Assembly: GCA_030710605.1 (NCBI GenBank)
Contig: CP092884.1
Location: 23,913,483-23,977,482 of the forward strand
Reading direction: 5' to 3'
Source of the DNA: Cordylochernes scorpioides
Taxonomy: Eukaryota; Arthropoda; Arachnida; Pseudoscorpiones; Chernetidae
DNA: 64,000 nt
Shown: piece after piece, positions 21,161-32,334 of the stretch
How the letters are laid out: each line of letters opens with the position of its first letter
How positions within the stretch are numbered: position 1 is the stretch's first letter
Program-made: the position numbers and the translations under genes
Notes under the pieces: model-generated
The model's input: the letters and a program-made list of their open reading frames with translations, nothing else
What the model was told of the DNA's origin: nothing
The model's database searches: none

Positions 21161-22720
21161 AATATGAAATATTATTATAATATCATCTATGTATGATGCA
21201 TTAGCGCGCCATCTGTTATAAGAAATATAAACTATTTTCGACTCGTATAATTCTTTTTGAATTAAATCATTTTTTTAGTGTCCTTATTGCACACACAATC
21301 ATAAAATAAGTACTTGCCAAAAACATGTATGGGTTCTCGTTCTCTTGCAATTATATATATTGTCGCGCTTGACCCCCGCGTTTCTTCGCGACGTCGCCGC
21401 TTCCTCCTCCGTGAATCACCTATCCAGGCTCTGTTGCTCTACCTCTTCAGCTCTACTCTGCAGACAACCCAGAGACCTTTTGAGAACCACTACTCGAGTG
21501 GATCTCTTTTCCTCTGGCAGTATCTCTCGGCCTTACCACAGGTGGGGGGGACACGAGAGACTTATCAGAAGAGTAGCGACTGTGGTGTTGGCGAGAGAGT
21601 CATAACAGCAACCGGCACCAAGACTTCTAACACTTTTCTCTTTTCATTGTCATCTTTAAACCACATTAAATGTAACTCGAATATCATTTAACGGGCATTT
21701 TTACTATGATACATCCCAGGGATAATATCAACGGATATTTACAATCATTAGCCCCAGAAAACAGAACTACAGCAGTCGGCGATATACACACTAGTTCCAG
21801 ACGGGAAATAGGCGAAAACGCTATCTATTGGCGGAGGTTGTACGCGACAATATAATAACAAGGGCATACCCTGACCGCTCACATGAGCATTTCAGATATC
21901 AGAGCGCCATCTAGTGGAACAAAAATAAACTAAACGTTGCCTACTAAAATTATCATATGAGTCGTTAGGATATTCCTTTTTTTTTTCTTTTTAATATCAA
22001 CACCTGATCATTTTTATATTTTTCCTAATTTTTCACACACATTCAATATATATTTATATTTTTATAAATTCAATTGCCATCTATCGATAAAATTTGTAAC
22101 AAATAAATTTACTAACAATGTTTTTCCTTTTAATAACGACAAATATTATCTCTATAAACCTTACTGCAATGATATAAGTTGGAGTAGGGTCTATAGAGAT
22201 AATATTCGATGGTATTGAAAATAAACACATTGCAAGTATATCTATTTGTTACAATTTTATTTATTTATATTTTTTGGCGAAAAATAATTATCCTTAATAA
22301 CTATTTTTAGTGGCTATAGAGCCACTTGATAAATCAAGAATGGGTATTTGGCCAATTCTGGAATAATTAAAATCAATGAATAGTTGATATTTATTCATAC
22401 AGATGGCGCAATCCATCAGCAACATTTAGTTGCACGATAAGAAGGTGCCTTTTCCATTAGTAACTATTTTCAATTTAAAATATACTTAATAAGAGATAAC
22501 TATTTATCATTAAAATTAGTTTTCTTGATATATATAACTAATTTTTATATACGAAAAACTTGTCTTGATAATATATAATTCTTATTGAAAATATTTTGAT
22601 GAAAAAATATTATCAAAAAATTCGTCTGAATCCAGAATGTGCGCATATGGATATAAATTGATTTTATTGTGTTTCAAGTCAACACCTAAAATATCATAAA
22701 ATTCCATTAGAATATAAAAC
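21161..22720. other. Repeat-rich noncoding stretch
   Basis: A GC-richer island (21345-21610) has open frames on both frames of the plus strand but no recognisable domain. 21895-21920 holds GCGCCATCTAGTGG. 22300-22440 is a copy of the short repeat seen at 60695-60920 (AGATGGCGC, then a GCAAC/GTTGC hairpin). The rest is AT-rich. Confidence 0.45.
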
Positions 22721-22721
22721 G

Positions 22722-23030
22722 TTTATTTTATTATCCCTAGTACACGTGGTACAGCTATGATAATCATGGTGGGTAGAAGTTGGCGACTGCTTTTACTGTA
22801 AGTGCATCACATATCTACATATGTGAAAAGCAGTTTGACATTTGCACTTACAAATGTGTCAGAGCCCCGTTTAGTTACTTGTACTCGCTGATTAGGTTGG
22901 ACTTTTGCAAGAATCGGGGGCCATTGGAGCATTTTTTTTAATCAGAAAAAGTGTCCAATGCGGGATTCGATCCCGGCTCGTAGCAGTCGAAAACCAGCGG
23001 TTTAGACCACTCTTCCACCGACCCCTTCAT
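22722..23030 (-). mobile_element. tRNA-derived SINE
   Basis: About 310 bp, read on the minus strand. The head has a box A-like TGGAAGAGTGGTCTAA and a box B-like GGGATCGAATCCC (22955-23028). The body is shared with 46347-46655 and the tail ends near the ATAATAAA-like tract at about 22725. Transcription by RNA polymerase III from the internal boxes is what the family does; activity of this copy is unknown. Confidence 0.75.
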
Positions 23031-23712
23031 ATATACACACGTAAAGTTCTTAACAAATTTTATATTTTCGGTATACATTTCATCAGACAGTTTATCTCAA
23101 ACAAAATTAATATTCAGCAGAAATCTGATGAGAAAGACTAAATTAGTTAGTTTAGTTAATTATTTAACTTAGCAACAAATAAATTCCAGACAGAAGATAA
23201 TCAAAGAAAACTATTAAACATCACTGATTGAAAGAAAAATACAATTTGACTAACGTCGAACAAATATTTAATTAGCGGATAGCAAACTTAAGTGGATAAA
23301 AGTGTATGTCTAAGAAAAAGTTTAATATAATCTATATAATTATTAATTTATATAAAGCAAAGGCAAATTACTCTATGATTATATCTAGACATACTTAATT
23401 ATAAAAAAAAAACATGCCTATCAGGGATCAATTTTAAGAGGAAATTTCATTTATCCTAATTGGATAAAATGGATATTAATTTATTAATTAAAAGGCAATG
23501 ATTTGCAAAATTGTATCTAATTATGGTTTAAAATATTTATCAAATGATATTAATTATGTATATATATATATATATTTCCTGATCGTGCAACTAAAGGTTG
23601 CTGATTGCTTGCGCCATCTATCGGAATAAATATCAACTAATCGTTGAATTTTAATTTTTCCAGAATTGACCAAATACGTTTATAATTAATATATATATAA
23701 ATATTTATATAT
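23031..23712. other. AT-rich stretch with one short repeat
   Basis: Mostly simple AT-rich sequence. 23578-23670 is a further copy of the GCGCCATCTATCGG repeat seen at 60695-60920. No gene. Confidence 0.45.
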
Positions 23713-24140
23713 ATCTAAAGAGACAAGGATCACCTCTCCCGTCAAAACCAGACGCCATCTATTGACCGTCGCCGCAAACTAGTGGCCTCGTGTCGGTGAC
23801 AAAGCCACAACACCAGCTTTGGCAAACTGGAAAGCGTCCACCTAGAGACCATGGTTTGGGGTAATGGCCCTCGTCAGCCTAGGGCAAACTTTATTCCATC
23901 AGATCCACACGGAATCTAATGGAATCTTGACAATCTGCCGAAAAGGTGTTTAGCTGGCAAATTGACTGGGCCAAATCTATGGCTAAAATATAGATGGAAA
24001 TTTTGCCGGGAGGATATTGATCTAAAGAGACAAGGGTCGCCTCTCCCGTCAAAATAGACGTCAAAACCAGACGCCATCTATTGACTGTCGCTGCAAACTA
24101 GCGGCCTCGGGTCTCTCTCGGTGACAAAGCCACAATCTAT
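23713..24140 (-). repeat. Retrozyme-like repeat, partial tandem, period 307 bp
   Basis: The block ATCTAAAGAGACAAGG at 23713 recurs at 24020, followed in both by CTCTCCCGTCAAAA and GACGCCATCTATTGAC. The first unit is about complete and carries the hammerhead-like motif at 23841-23883; the second is cut off by the LTR element at 24150. Other copies lie at 47500-47760 and 59095-59335 (both plus). Confidence 0.75.
23841..23883 (-). ncRNA. Hammerhead-like motif (degenerate)
   Basis: Stem I strands CCTAGG and TCTAGG pair over 6 bp (one G-U). The core CTGACGA is intact, the short stem III reads ACC-AT-GGT and the cleavage triplet is GTC. Stem II has lost a base and G12 of GAAA is a C, so this copy should be inactive. 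Confidence 0.6.
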
Positions 24141-24149
24141 ATATATATA

Positions 24150-24518
24150 TGTCATAATATATGCTCTTCCAGGAATAATAAGGTAAACCTACAGTCAACG
24201 AGAGAGAGACTCGATAGAAGGCAACTAAGTTACGGCCATTTTGGCCACATTCCTGAGGGGGCTTTTCTGGGAACCCTGCAGGACTATTTTTGGATAGTCG
24301 GGGGGTGGTACACACAACAAACGGTCGTTCAGCGGCTTTTCTGGGAACCCTGCAGGACTATTTTTGGATAGTCGGGGGGTGGTACACACAACAAACGGTC
24401 GTTCAGCGGGAAGCTCCTCGCGCCCGTCTCTCTCGCTGGCTGCCTGGGTTATTTCATCTACCAACTCGTCGTGTGATTATTTCTCTACTCACCACATTAT
24501 TATCACTATATTGTCACA
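24150..24518 (+). repeat. 5' LTR with internal duplication
   Basis: 369 bp. A segment of about 75 bp, from GGCTTTTCTGGGAACCCTGC to CGTTCAGC, occurs twice in tandem (about 24259-24408). The 3' LTR has one copy, which explains the length difference. Confidence 0.82.
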
Positions 24519-24522
24519 TTGA

Positions 24523-24640
24523 AAGTCGACAGGATAATCACAGAAGAGTCGACAGGATCATCACAGAAGAGTCGACAGGATCATATCACAGAAGAGTCGA
24601 CAGGATCATATCACAGAAGAGTCGACAGGATAAGACCTGG
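24523..24640 (+). repeat. Tandem leader repeat, AGTCGACAGGAT units
   Basis: Five units of 22-25 bp, each with AGTCGACAGGAT followed by a short TCATCACAG-like spacer. They occupy the position of the primer-binding site. Similar words follow the LTRs at 9826 and 15020. Confidence 0.8.
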
Positions 24641-26796
24641 CCGGGAAGTAAATCCCTCATATACCAGAGTATATGAAGAAACAAGAAGCCAAGCCACGAT
24701 GATCGGCCAAACCCAACTCAACTGTAACCACTCCTCTTCGAGCGCTCAACCCCTTCCTCGCCAACTTTTGAACCGTGATCCCGAAGAAGTATTCACCTAC
24801 GACGGAGATGGAGCTGCCACGCACTTCTTCCAGCACTAGACCTGCCCAAGAACGATCGCCGCGCCAGAGCAGGACACCTTCCACCACCATGGACTCCGCC
24901 TTACCCCTGCCGCTACTGTGATGTACAACAAAAGTACGCACAGTGTCACAGACAGAACTCTCCCGAAGCTCAATGAACTTACCTGCGCCCTAAACCAACA
25001 TAACTCGTGAGTGTAATTGTTTTAACTCCTACCATTCATTCTTTAAATAAGTCATTCCTTGTAAATTGTCCCAATATTTTCATAATTAGCTCAATATGTG
25101 TGAATATGTAAAAATGTTTAATATTTCCATTTATTCTCTCCACGCCTATTAACAATGATTTTATACTCCATACTATATTTATCTAGATATTTGTAACTCA
25201 TTTAATTAGTTACCTTACCAGTAGAATTTAACAATCGTCGTTTTAATTAAATAATTTCCATTTTAACGTAACTTAAAAAAAATGGAATTCTACCTATTAA
25301 TGCTTTACGATTTTTACTATTAACAATATATTTTTTATTATCAATTTATCTATAAAAATACGCCTCCAGCACCTGAACTTTTGTATACCTATTTGTATAT
25401 GACCTCTCCTACTTGTAAGCACGACTCACGAAAAATAATTTCTTTCCCTTACCAACTCAAAATTCACCCTGTAATTCAGGCGTCGAAGAATTCCAACCAC
25501 CACGTGAGCCTTGCTTACAACCAACCCTTGGTGACTCTTATCTATCTTCCCCTTAATGTCCCACTCATTCTTACAACCTTGTCACCCTTATACCAGCTCA
25601 GGGCCTTTATATAATTATTGATTAATCAATTATCGAACATTATTACAAACAATATTGTCATTTCAAAATCCTAATCTTCGCCCTTCATTTATGATAATAT
25701 ATTTCGTAGTTCATCTCTAGCCTATCCACCGACCCACACCATCTAGCCAATGGTGTGTTCGTCACAGGATGCAGATTGACTAACTGCTAGATATTTATCA
25801 AACCCTTTTTGTTCGCACTTGAACAATCTGCATCGAGCGGCACAGTTCGCTTCTTCTTCTCGCGCCACACGTTCGCCACACGGACCCTGTCTTCAAATCT
25901 ATGTTTGTCCATTGTCCAAACCAGCACGATATAGCCTACCTTCGATATTTCCCACGGAGGTACGTTAAACATCGTCGCTGATTCTGTCCGGTCCGTCATC
26001 ATTTCGCGCAGACATGGGTCTTACTTTCAACCCACCGCGAAATCATCGCCTTGCACAAGCTCCCACGAAGGTTCAAACACCTCGTGTCCGAGCAGCTTGT
26101 CACTTGTAACGGACAACGCCGTCCTCGTCCCAATTTTTGGCACTGTGCGCGCATACTTTCCGCAAATTAAATATAAGTCCATTCGACTTCCTCACCTACA
26201 CATGGGACTTTTCCCCTCGGACTCGCTACACAAGTAACTGCATAGATAAGTTAGATTGGCCCAGGGCAAGTTTCCCCTCGCTCTGTTCGCCAAGGTTCTA
26301 ACATTGTATGTAGTTTTATATTTACCTCAGTCCTGAGCTCACACAATTGCCAAACTCAATCTCATTTCTCGTACTCTACACCCATAGCATAGAAAGTCCA
26401 TGACAAGTTTCCCCTTGCCATGTCCGCCTGAAAAATATCTTAAAGTGTAGAGTTCCCCAGTCTTAATGATCTTCAGAATTTCATCATATGTATGTGACTC
26501 TTCTTCTCGTTGTTCACACTCCTCCATATCATTTACCTTATAATACATTAGATTTTGTTGTATATAGCCTTTTATAACCTTGATATTTGCAAGAATTTCC
26601 TTAAATATCAAACTCTCCGGTGTTGTAAAACTGCTTGTAAATAATATTTACTTGTACTATACAATATTTTATTTACATAAAACTATGTCACCATAACCTT
26701 AATTAATTTCAACTGTAAATTTATTTTATCTATCCCTGGCTTCACCAGCTTTAAGTATACTCAAACCATGTTCAGCCTTCTTCAACGGGGGCCATA
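24640..26796. other. Interior of the short LTR element
   Basis: No known domain found. A cysteine/histidine stretch PYPCRYCDVQQKYAQCHR can be read near 24900-24960 (plus), but it stops after a few codons. A GC-richer part (25690-26330) has a minus-strand frame at 25787-26002 with no recognisable motif. Both could be captured host or gag sequence; I cannot tell. Confidence 0.4.
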
Positions 26797-27091
26797 TGTC
26801 ATAATATATGCTCTTCCAGGAATAATAAAGTAAACCTACAGTCAACGAGAGAAAGACTCGATAGAAGGCAACTAAGTTACGGCCATTTTGGCCACATTCC
26901 TGAGGTGGCTTTTCTGGAAACCCTGCAGGACTATTTTTGGATAGTCGGGGGGTGGTACACACAACAAACGGTCGTTTAGCGGGAAGCTCCTCGCTCCCGT
27001 CTCTCTCGCTGGCTGCTTGGGTTATTTCATCTACCAACTCGTCGTGTGATTATTTCTCTCCTCACCACATTATTATCACTATATTGTCGCA
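26797..27091 (+). repeat. 3' LTR
   Basis: 295 bp. Direct copy of 24150-24518 without the 75-bp duplication. Confidence 0.82.
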
Positions 27092-27099
27092 TATATATA

Positions 27100-28645
27100 T
27101 TGGGTTGGGTTGGCCAAATATCAGGGAACAGGCTAAATCAATGTTTATTTGATTTCTGTTCCACCAGATGGCGCTCTGCCTTCTGTAAAGCACATGTGCT
27201 CCTGGTCAGGATATGCCATTTTCAATATTGATTTCAACACCTGATATTTTTATCTTTTATTTTTTTCTTTTGTTTTTTAATATATATATATAGAAATAAA
27301 AAAAGGCATATCATGACCAGGAGCGCATGTAATTTTCAGAAGGCAGAGCGCCATCTGGTGGAACAGAAATTCGTGGATGGCTATGCTTGATTTATCAAGA
27401 AATTGAGTTCGCCAAATATCAGGGAACAGGTTAAATCAATGAATAGTTGAGTTCTGTTCCAACTGATGGCGCTCTGCCTTCTGAAAAGCACATGTTCTCC
27501 TGGTCAGGATATGCCTTCTTTATTTTTAATATCAACACCTGACCTACTTATCTTTTATTTTTTTCTATTGATTTTTCATATATTTATGTAATATTGTTGC
27601 AAATGTGATCCTGCTGACGTATGGATGAACAGACAGTCGTGTACGTGAGGCGAGTGTTGATGTTCTTCCCACACGCGGACAGCAAGAAGCAGAGGCAGGG
27701 CTAGATGTTAGCACAGAGAGTGATCGGGGACAGCCCACGGGACAGAGGTAGAGGCCATGACACAAGCTTGGATGCCTATCACCGAGACATGGAGAGAGAG
27801 AGTGTAAGAGACAGAAGCCGCCTGCCGATGGCCACACCCTAGAACATCTGCTGCTGACCCCCCGCCAAAACCTGTCCTGTTTACAGGGGTCGTCTATAAA
27901 GAGTCCCTAGGGGCCCACATGGCCTGGACGTTGCCTTTTTCCTCCCCTCTGTCCCTGCCACCAGCTGACCGCTCTCTCTTTGGATCTTTATTTTGACGTC
28001 ATCATTTTTAGTTTGAATACAAATAGTTTATATACAGAACATGGGCTGGTAGTAAATAGAAAGTGTCATTATTATACAGTTTAAAGTATACTATATATAT
28101 GAAAAAAACAATAGAAAAAAAAGATAAGTAGGTGACCACACAAGTGGACCACGAGCACATGTGCTTTTTAGATGGCAGAGCGCCATCTAGTGGAGCAATA
28201 AAAAAACTAGACCTTTATTTAGCTTGCTCCGTGATATTTGGCCAACCCAATTTCTTGACCACTGCCACTGCGACCAAAAAGATTTTTGGTCCCAGGGACT
28301 TCTTTAGAAAACAAGAAATGGATATTTAAGGCCAAAAAAGCACATGTGCTCGTGGTCAGGAAATGCCTTCTTTATTTTTAATATCAACACCTGACACACT
28401 TATTGATATCTGTTCCACTAGATGGCGCTCTGCCTTCTGAAAAGCTCATGTGCTCCTTGTCAGGATATGCCTTTTTTATTTTTGATATATATATATATAT
28501 ATATATATGAAAAAACAACAGAAAAAAATAAATAATAAGTGGGTCGGGTGTTGATGTTAAAAATGAAGAAAGCTTATTTCTGTTCTACTAGATGGCACCC
28601 TGCCATCTAAAAACAGGATAGGCTTTCTTTATTTTTAATATATAT
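27100..28645. repeat. Cluster of short repeats with CTCF-like motifs
   Basis: Several copies in both orientations of one small repeat: GGCCAAATATCAGGGAAC, then GTTCCACCAGATGGCGCTC, GCCTTCTG, AGCACATGTGCT, TGGTCAGGATATGCC and ATATCAACACCTGA. Copies are near 27110-27260 (plus), 27300-27370 (minus), 27410-27550 (plus), 28130-28260 (minus), 28330-28400 (plus), 28405-28480 (plus) and 28575-28640 (plus, decayed). Pairs face each other across TA runs, as in foldback elements. 27600-28000 is a GC-richer insert with no recognised gene. Confidence 0.65.
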
Positions 28646-28652
28646 ATATATA

Positions 28653-29511
28653 CTAGACGAATGGCCCGGGCAACGCCCGGGGTTTACCCGAGTGCGAATA
28701 TATTCTAAAAACGTTGTCTTGGGTGGTCGCTATAGACATGGTGGTCTGTATAGACAGGTGTATGTATCACACAGCCGATAACAGGGTTGTCTAGAGTGGC
28801 CGCTATAGACAGGGTGGTCTGTATAGACAGGTGGATGTATCACACAGCTGATAACAGGGTTGTCTAGAGTGGCCGCTATAGACAGGTGTATGTATCACAC
28901 AGCTGATAACAGGGTTATCTGGAATGGCCGCTATATACAGGGTGGTCTGTATAGACAGGTGGATGTATCACACAGCTGATAACAGGGTTGTCTAGAGTGG
29001 CCGCTATAGACAGGGTGGTCTGTATAGACAGATGTATGTATCACACTGCTGATAACAGGGTTGTCTAGAGTGGCCGCTATAGACAGGGTGGTCTGTATAG
29101 ACAGGTGAATGTAACACACAGCTGATAACAGGGTTGCCTAAGGTGACCGCTATAGACAGGTGTATGTATCACACAGCTGATAACAGGGTTATCTGGAATG
29201 GCCGCTATATACAGGGTGGTCTGTATAGACAGGTGGATGTATCACACAGCTGATAACAGGGTTGTCTAGAGTGGTCGCTATAGGCAGGGTGGTCAGTGGT
29301 CGCTATAGACAGGGTGGTCTGTATAGACAGGTGGATGTATCACACTGCTGATAACAGGGTTGTCTGGAATGGCCGCTTTAGACAGGTGTATGTATCACAC
29401 AGCTGATACCAGGGTTGTCTAGAGGGGGGCAGGGCGGACACGTGTTCGCCGGCAGCCAATGGGCGCGCATTCTATCCGTGAGCTTCAGAAAAAGGCAATT
29501 AAATAAGTAGA
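28653..29511 (-). mobile_element. Helitron (non-autonomous) filled with a minisatellite
   Basis: On the minus strand it starts TCTACTTATTTAATTGCC after an A at 29512 and ends in CTAG at 28653, followed by T. About 10 bases before CTAG is the terminal hairpin CCCGGGC/GCCCGGG. TC at the 5' end, CTRR with a nearby hairpin at the 3' end and insertion between A and T are the Helitron hallmarks. Nearly all of the interior is the minisatellite at 28722-29425. Confidence 0.8.
28722..29425. repeat. Minisatellite, 73- and 55-bp units
   Basis: Ten copies of a unit containing GTATCACACAGCTGATAACA and TGTCTAGAGTGGCCGCTATA. Successive GCTGATAAC words lie 73, 55, 73, 73, 73, 55, 73, 98 and 55 bp apart. The short units lack an 18-bp module GGTGGTCTGTATAGACAG. 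Confidence 0.92.
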
Positions 29512-29608
29512 TAGTATGGCGAGTCCTTACAGGACGGAAGTGTCCTAATAAAGCTGTTGTTGTATATATATAATTTTAAAATGCCTATTTTGGATCAAAA
29601 AGTTTTAT

Positions 29609-29652
29609 TTCCAATATTTCGTGTGGCAACTCGCCAAAACTTCTTCGGGGAA
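29609..29652 (-). ncRNA. Hammerhead-like motif (U4 mutated)
   Basis: Stem I GGAA/TTCC, core CCGAAGA, GGC/GCC hairpin, GAAATATT. The change at U4 should prevent cleavage. Confidence 0.5.
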
Positions 29653-29726
29653 CAAGATTGTTTTGAGATGCTCGCGTATGAAAACATACTCGTGAATTGA
29701 TACGCGAGCATCTCAAAACAATCTTG

Positions 29727-29769
29727 TTCCCCGAAGAAGTTTGGCTAGTTGCCACACGAAATATTGGAA
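29727..29769 (+). ncRNA. Hammerhead-like motif (U4 mutated)
   Basis: Mirror image of 29609-29652. Stem I TTCC/GGAA, core CCGAAGA, TTTGGCTAGTTGCCACA hairpin, then GAAATATT. Confidence 0.5.
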
Positions 29770-29979
29770 ATAAAACTTTTTGATCCAAAATAGGCATTTT
29801 AAATAATATAATATATGGATGGCTCTATTTTCAAACATATATATATATGATGATTGATGATTGATATGATTGATATGATTTATCATTCTTATCAGTTTGC
29901 TCCTTAAGTTTTAAATGTAGAATCACTGTTATATTTTTATTATATAGTTTTTACACTATATATATATATATATATTAAA

Positions 29980-30065
29980 ATGACAGCCTATTTTGGATCA
30001 AATAGGGTTATTAGAATTTGATATTTCGACGAGGCTGTTCGCCTATCTTCTCTCTCGCCTATCCG
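29980..30065 (-). repeat. Decayed Penelope terminal fragment
   Basis: Blocks CCTATTTTGGATCAAA, GATATTTCG and AGGCGAACAGCCT keep the order of the other Penelope ends. The core is lost. Confidence 0.5.
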
Positions 30066-30159
30066 TGTGATGCACGAGAACATCAACAACATCCGCACAG
30101 AAATGGACAAGTAACACTTACATCGCCCGCACAAGTCCATCTAGGGACTTTTCCATCTC

Positions 30160-30240
30160 TTCAGATGCGGGATTCGATTCCGGGTCATAGCGATCGAAAA
30201 CCAACGATTTAGACACCCTTCCACCGACCCCTTCACATAT
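30160..30240 (-). mobile_element. SINE head fragment
   Basis: Shares GGAAGGGTGTCTAAATCG and the box B-like CGGAATCGAATCCCGC with the SINEs at 22722 and 46347. Only the tRNA-like part remains. Confidence 0.65.
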
Positions 30241-30904
30241 ACATACGTAAAGTTCTTAACATTTTTTTTTTAATTTTCGATATAAATATTATCAGTCGGT
30301 TCATCTTAAACTAAATTAATATTCATCAGAAATCTGATGAGAAAGCACATGTGGGTAAGTTAGTTTAGTGGTGGATCTGTTAAGTCAAGATGTGAGTCCC
30401 GGATATGTACAGGTTATAGATACTGTAGTGAGCAGATAGTTAAAGAAAGGTTATGAAAGTATGAAGTGAAAGGGTACATTAGTGTTATAATACAGTTACA
30501 AGTTCATGGGCAGCCAGGGGAATTATGGGAGGGTTTAATTATTTTATTTGTTTATTTATTATTGTTTTTTTTTTCATTATTATAATATTGCCACGTAGAA
30601 AATTAGGGAAGACCAACTTCGGGATGAGACAATAATTTATTTCAGGCAAGAACAAACTATGAATGATAAACAAAAGATAAGGAATGAGGGAAGTTTACAG
30701 AGTAAATATCGCGAAATTGATAATCTGTTATTAAAATTAAATAATACTTCGCTATAATATCTTTATGGTTAAAATTATAACCATTGATACCTCCAGATTT
30801 ATTTTTGTGATACACGAGACGTCTTGATTATATAACATAGGTTGGTGTGACCAAACATTCAAATGAATTATTGTAACTTCATAATAAAAATGCTATATAT
30901 ATTT

Positions 30905-31130
30905 GACTAGTTTTGTTTTAACTGTAAGTATGATTATGGTATTTCTATCTTCCTATTGATGTTATTTTCATCTTCTATAGATAATTAGCCGTTCAGAAAT
31001 ATTATTGTGTGTTTATCCTGTACATTGTTGTATGAAACTATTGTATTATCAAAATCTGGTAAAGGAGGGCTAATCATCTATAGAAGATAAAAAATAGCAC
31101 CAATAGGAAGATAGACCACATGCTACAAGT
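30905..31130. pseudogene. Penelope C-terminal fragments, head to head
   Basis: 30905-31065 on the minus strand reads YNNVQDKHT, then LSIEDENNINRKIEIPQSYL. This is the end of a Penelope protein, compared with YNNIQDKHS in the main copy at 40029-41948 and with SIEDKNSINRKVDIPQLYL at 56969-57083. The plus strand at about 31070-31120 carries the last part again. A further piece (NRKIEIPQSYLQL) lies at 31664-31715 (plus). All are remnants of element ends. Confidence 0.65.
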
Positions 31131-31289
31131 ATAATGAGATTATTTTTAAGTGCAAAAATGGATAATTTATTTGTAAAAACATATCATTTATTCTAAAGCT
31201 TTTTCCCGTTAGGAATTTCATCATTTTTCCGTTCTAACATTTATACTACTCAGTTTTACAACGAACCACGGAAATTTATGGGATTTTTA

Positions 31290-31665
31290 GCAACAATTGG
31301 AGCGGTTGAGGACTCTAGATGTCACTGTGGCAAGGAAATCCAAGACTCGAGACACCTACTGCTGGAATGCCCACTCTTCTTTATCGCAGACAACAGACAC
31401 TAAATAATGTTGTAGATCTATATGAATTTGTAAATACCAGAGATAATAATCATAGATTTAACCATTTTTGTAAATATATTTATGATTATCCTTCTAACCT
31501 GGAAGGATCAGGTTTCTGATATATCTTATTGTTTCTCTCTTTTTTTTTAATTAATTATTTCTTGTATAATATGTTTATAATTCCTCCTGTTTAAAAATAT
31601 AAATCGACGCAATTATCCCTAGTCGGGATAATGGGTTTGGTGTGTTGAAATAAAATTTAAAAAAA
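31290..31665 (+). pseudogene. LINE ORF2 C-terminus and 3' tail
   Basis: One frame reads EDSRCHCGKEIQDSRHLLLE followed by CPLF, the cysteine/histidine motif at the C-terminus of many LINE ORF2 proteins. After a frameshift near 31390 the next frame continues NNVVDLYEFVNTRDNNHRF to a stop at 31519. The 3' end is a hairpin (ATTATCCC, TAGTC, GGGATAAT) followed by TTGAAATAAAAT, giving a clear 3' boundary near 31665. This is a severely 5'-truncated insertion, from a different LINE family than LINE 1. Confidence 0.7.
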
Positions 31666-32334
31666 TAGGAAGATAGAAATACCACAATCATACTTACAGT
31701 TAAAAAAAACTAGGCAAATATATAGAATTTCATTTCTGAAGATACGCTAATTCAATTTAAATGGTTTTGTCACACCAAACTATGTTATATAGAACCACAC
31801 TGCTCGTACATCACGCGGATAATAAGCTTTATGTCTGACCAAACCACTCATCTGATAGACATGAAATTTTAGAAGGCTGCTTAGTATACTAGCGGGAATG
31901 TTTCTTATTTGAATTTGACTTGAAATCAATTTTATTTGCGATTTATTTACAAATTTTCCTATTTCACTCACAAGTAGCGCCGGGTACATTCGCCAGTACA
32001 CAAGGAATCCTACTCACGTGGTCAGGCAATCGTGAAAGAATTCAATAGATTCTAAGAAGACAATATTAAGAAGAAATCAGAATTGACCATATTGAAAATT
32101 CGGTCTGCAATCAATTGAATACTTCTCCATGGCAACGCTAGTCACATACAATGATATTTGTTGTTCATTTTTTTGTTGTAACTATGAAATCTGTTGTTCC
32201 TTATCCCTCATATTCATCAGATATAGCTATACAAACGGCTTCTAGCTTATTATTATATTAAAATTGATATTAAAAAATATTTCTAATCGTCAATATTCCA
32301 TAGAGGGAAAAAATCGAAACACGTCCTTATATTA

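Larger units (their letters stand above)
24150..27091 (+). mobile_element. Short LTR element without recognisable pol
   Basis: The LTRs are at 24150-24518 and 26797-27091. Both start TGTCATAATATATGCTC and end with CA, flanked by TATA on each side (a 4-bp duplication is possible but ambiguous in TA-rich DNA). Five tandem units containing AGTCGACAGGAT follow the left LTR. The 2.28 kb interior has no reverse transcriptase, protease or integrase. It resembles non-autonomous LTR elements that need enzymes from a relative. Confidence 0.82.
29576..29802. repeat. Inverted pair of Penelope ends (palindrome)
   Basis: Two arms of about 100 bp, almost perfectly complementary, with a loop of about 25 bases near 29690. 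Each arm is a Penelope terminal repeat with a hammerhead-like motif: minus at 29609-29652 and plus at 29727-29769. In both the core reads CCGAAGA (U4 changed to C). Confidence 0.85.

Noticed and set aside
21314..21691. Frame of 125 codons in a GC-rich patch
   Set aside because: No domain and a second frame of similar quality; could be part of an unknown repeat, but I cannot support a gene.
22955..23028. tRNA gene
   Set aside because: Has box A and B words but no convincing acceptor or anticodon stem; better explained as a SINE head, since the body is shared with another copy.
25787..26002. Gene inside the short LTR element
   Set aside because: 71 codons without motif or homologue that I recognise; kept only as a note on the interior.
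28931..29119. Minus-strand frame with repeated peptide CYIHLSIQTT
   Set aside because: Translation of the minisatellite.
28722..29425. CRISPR-like regular repeat
   Set aside because: Repeats are contiguous minisatellite units without distinct spacers, in a eukaryotic Helitron.
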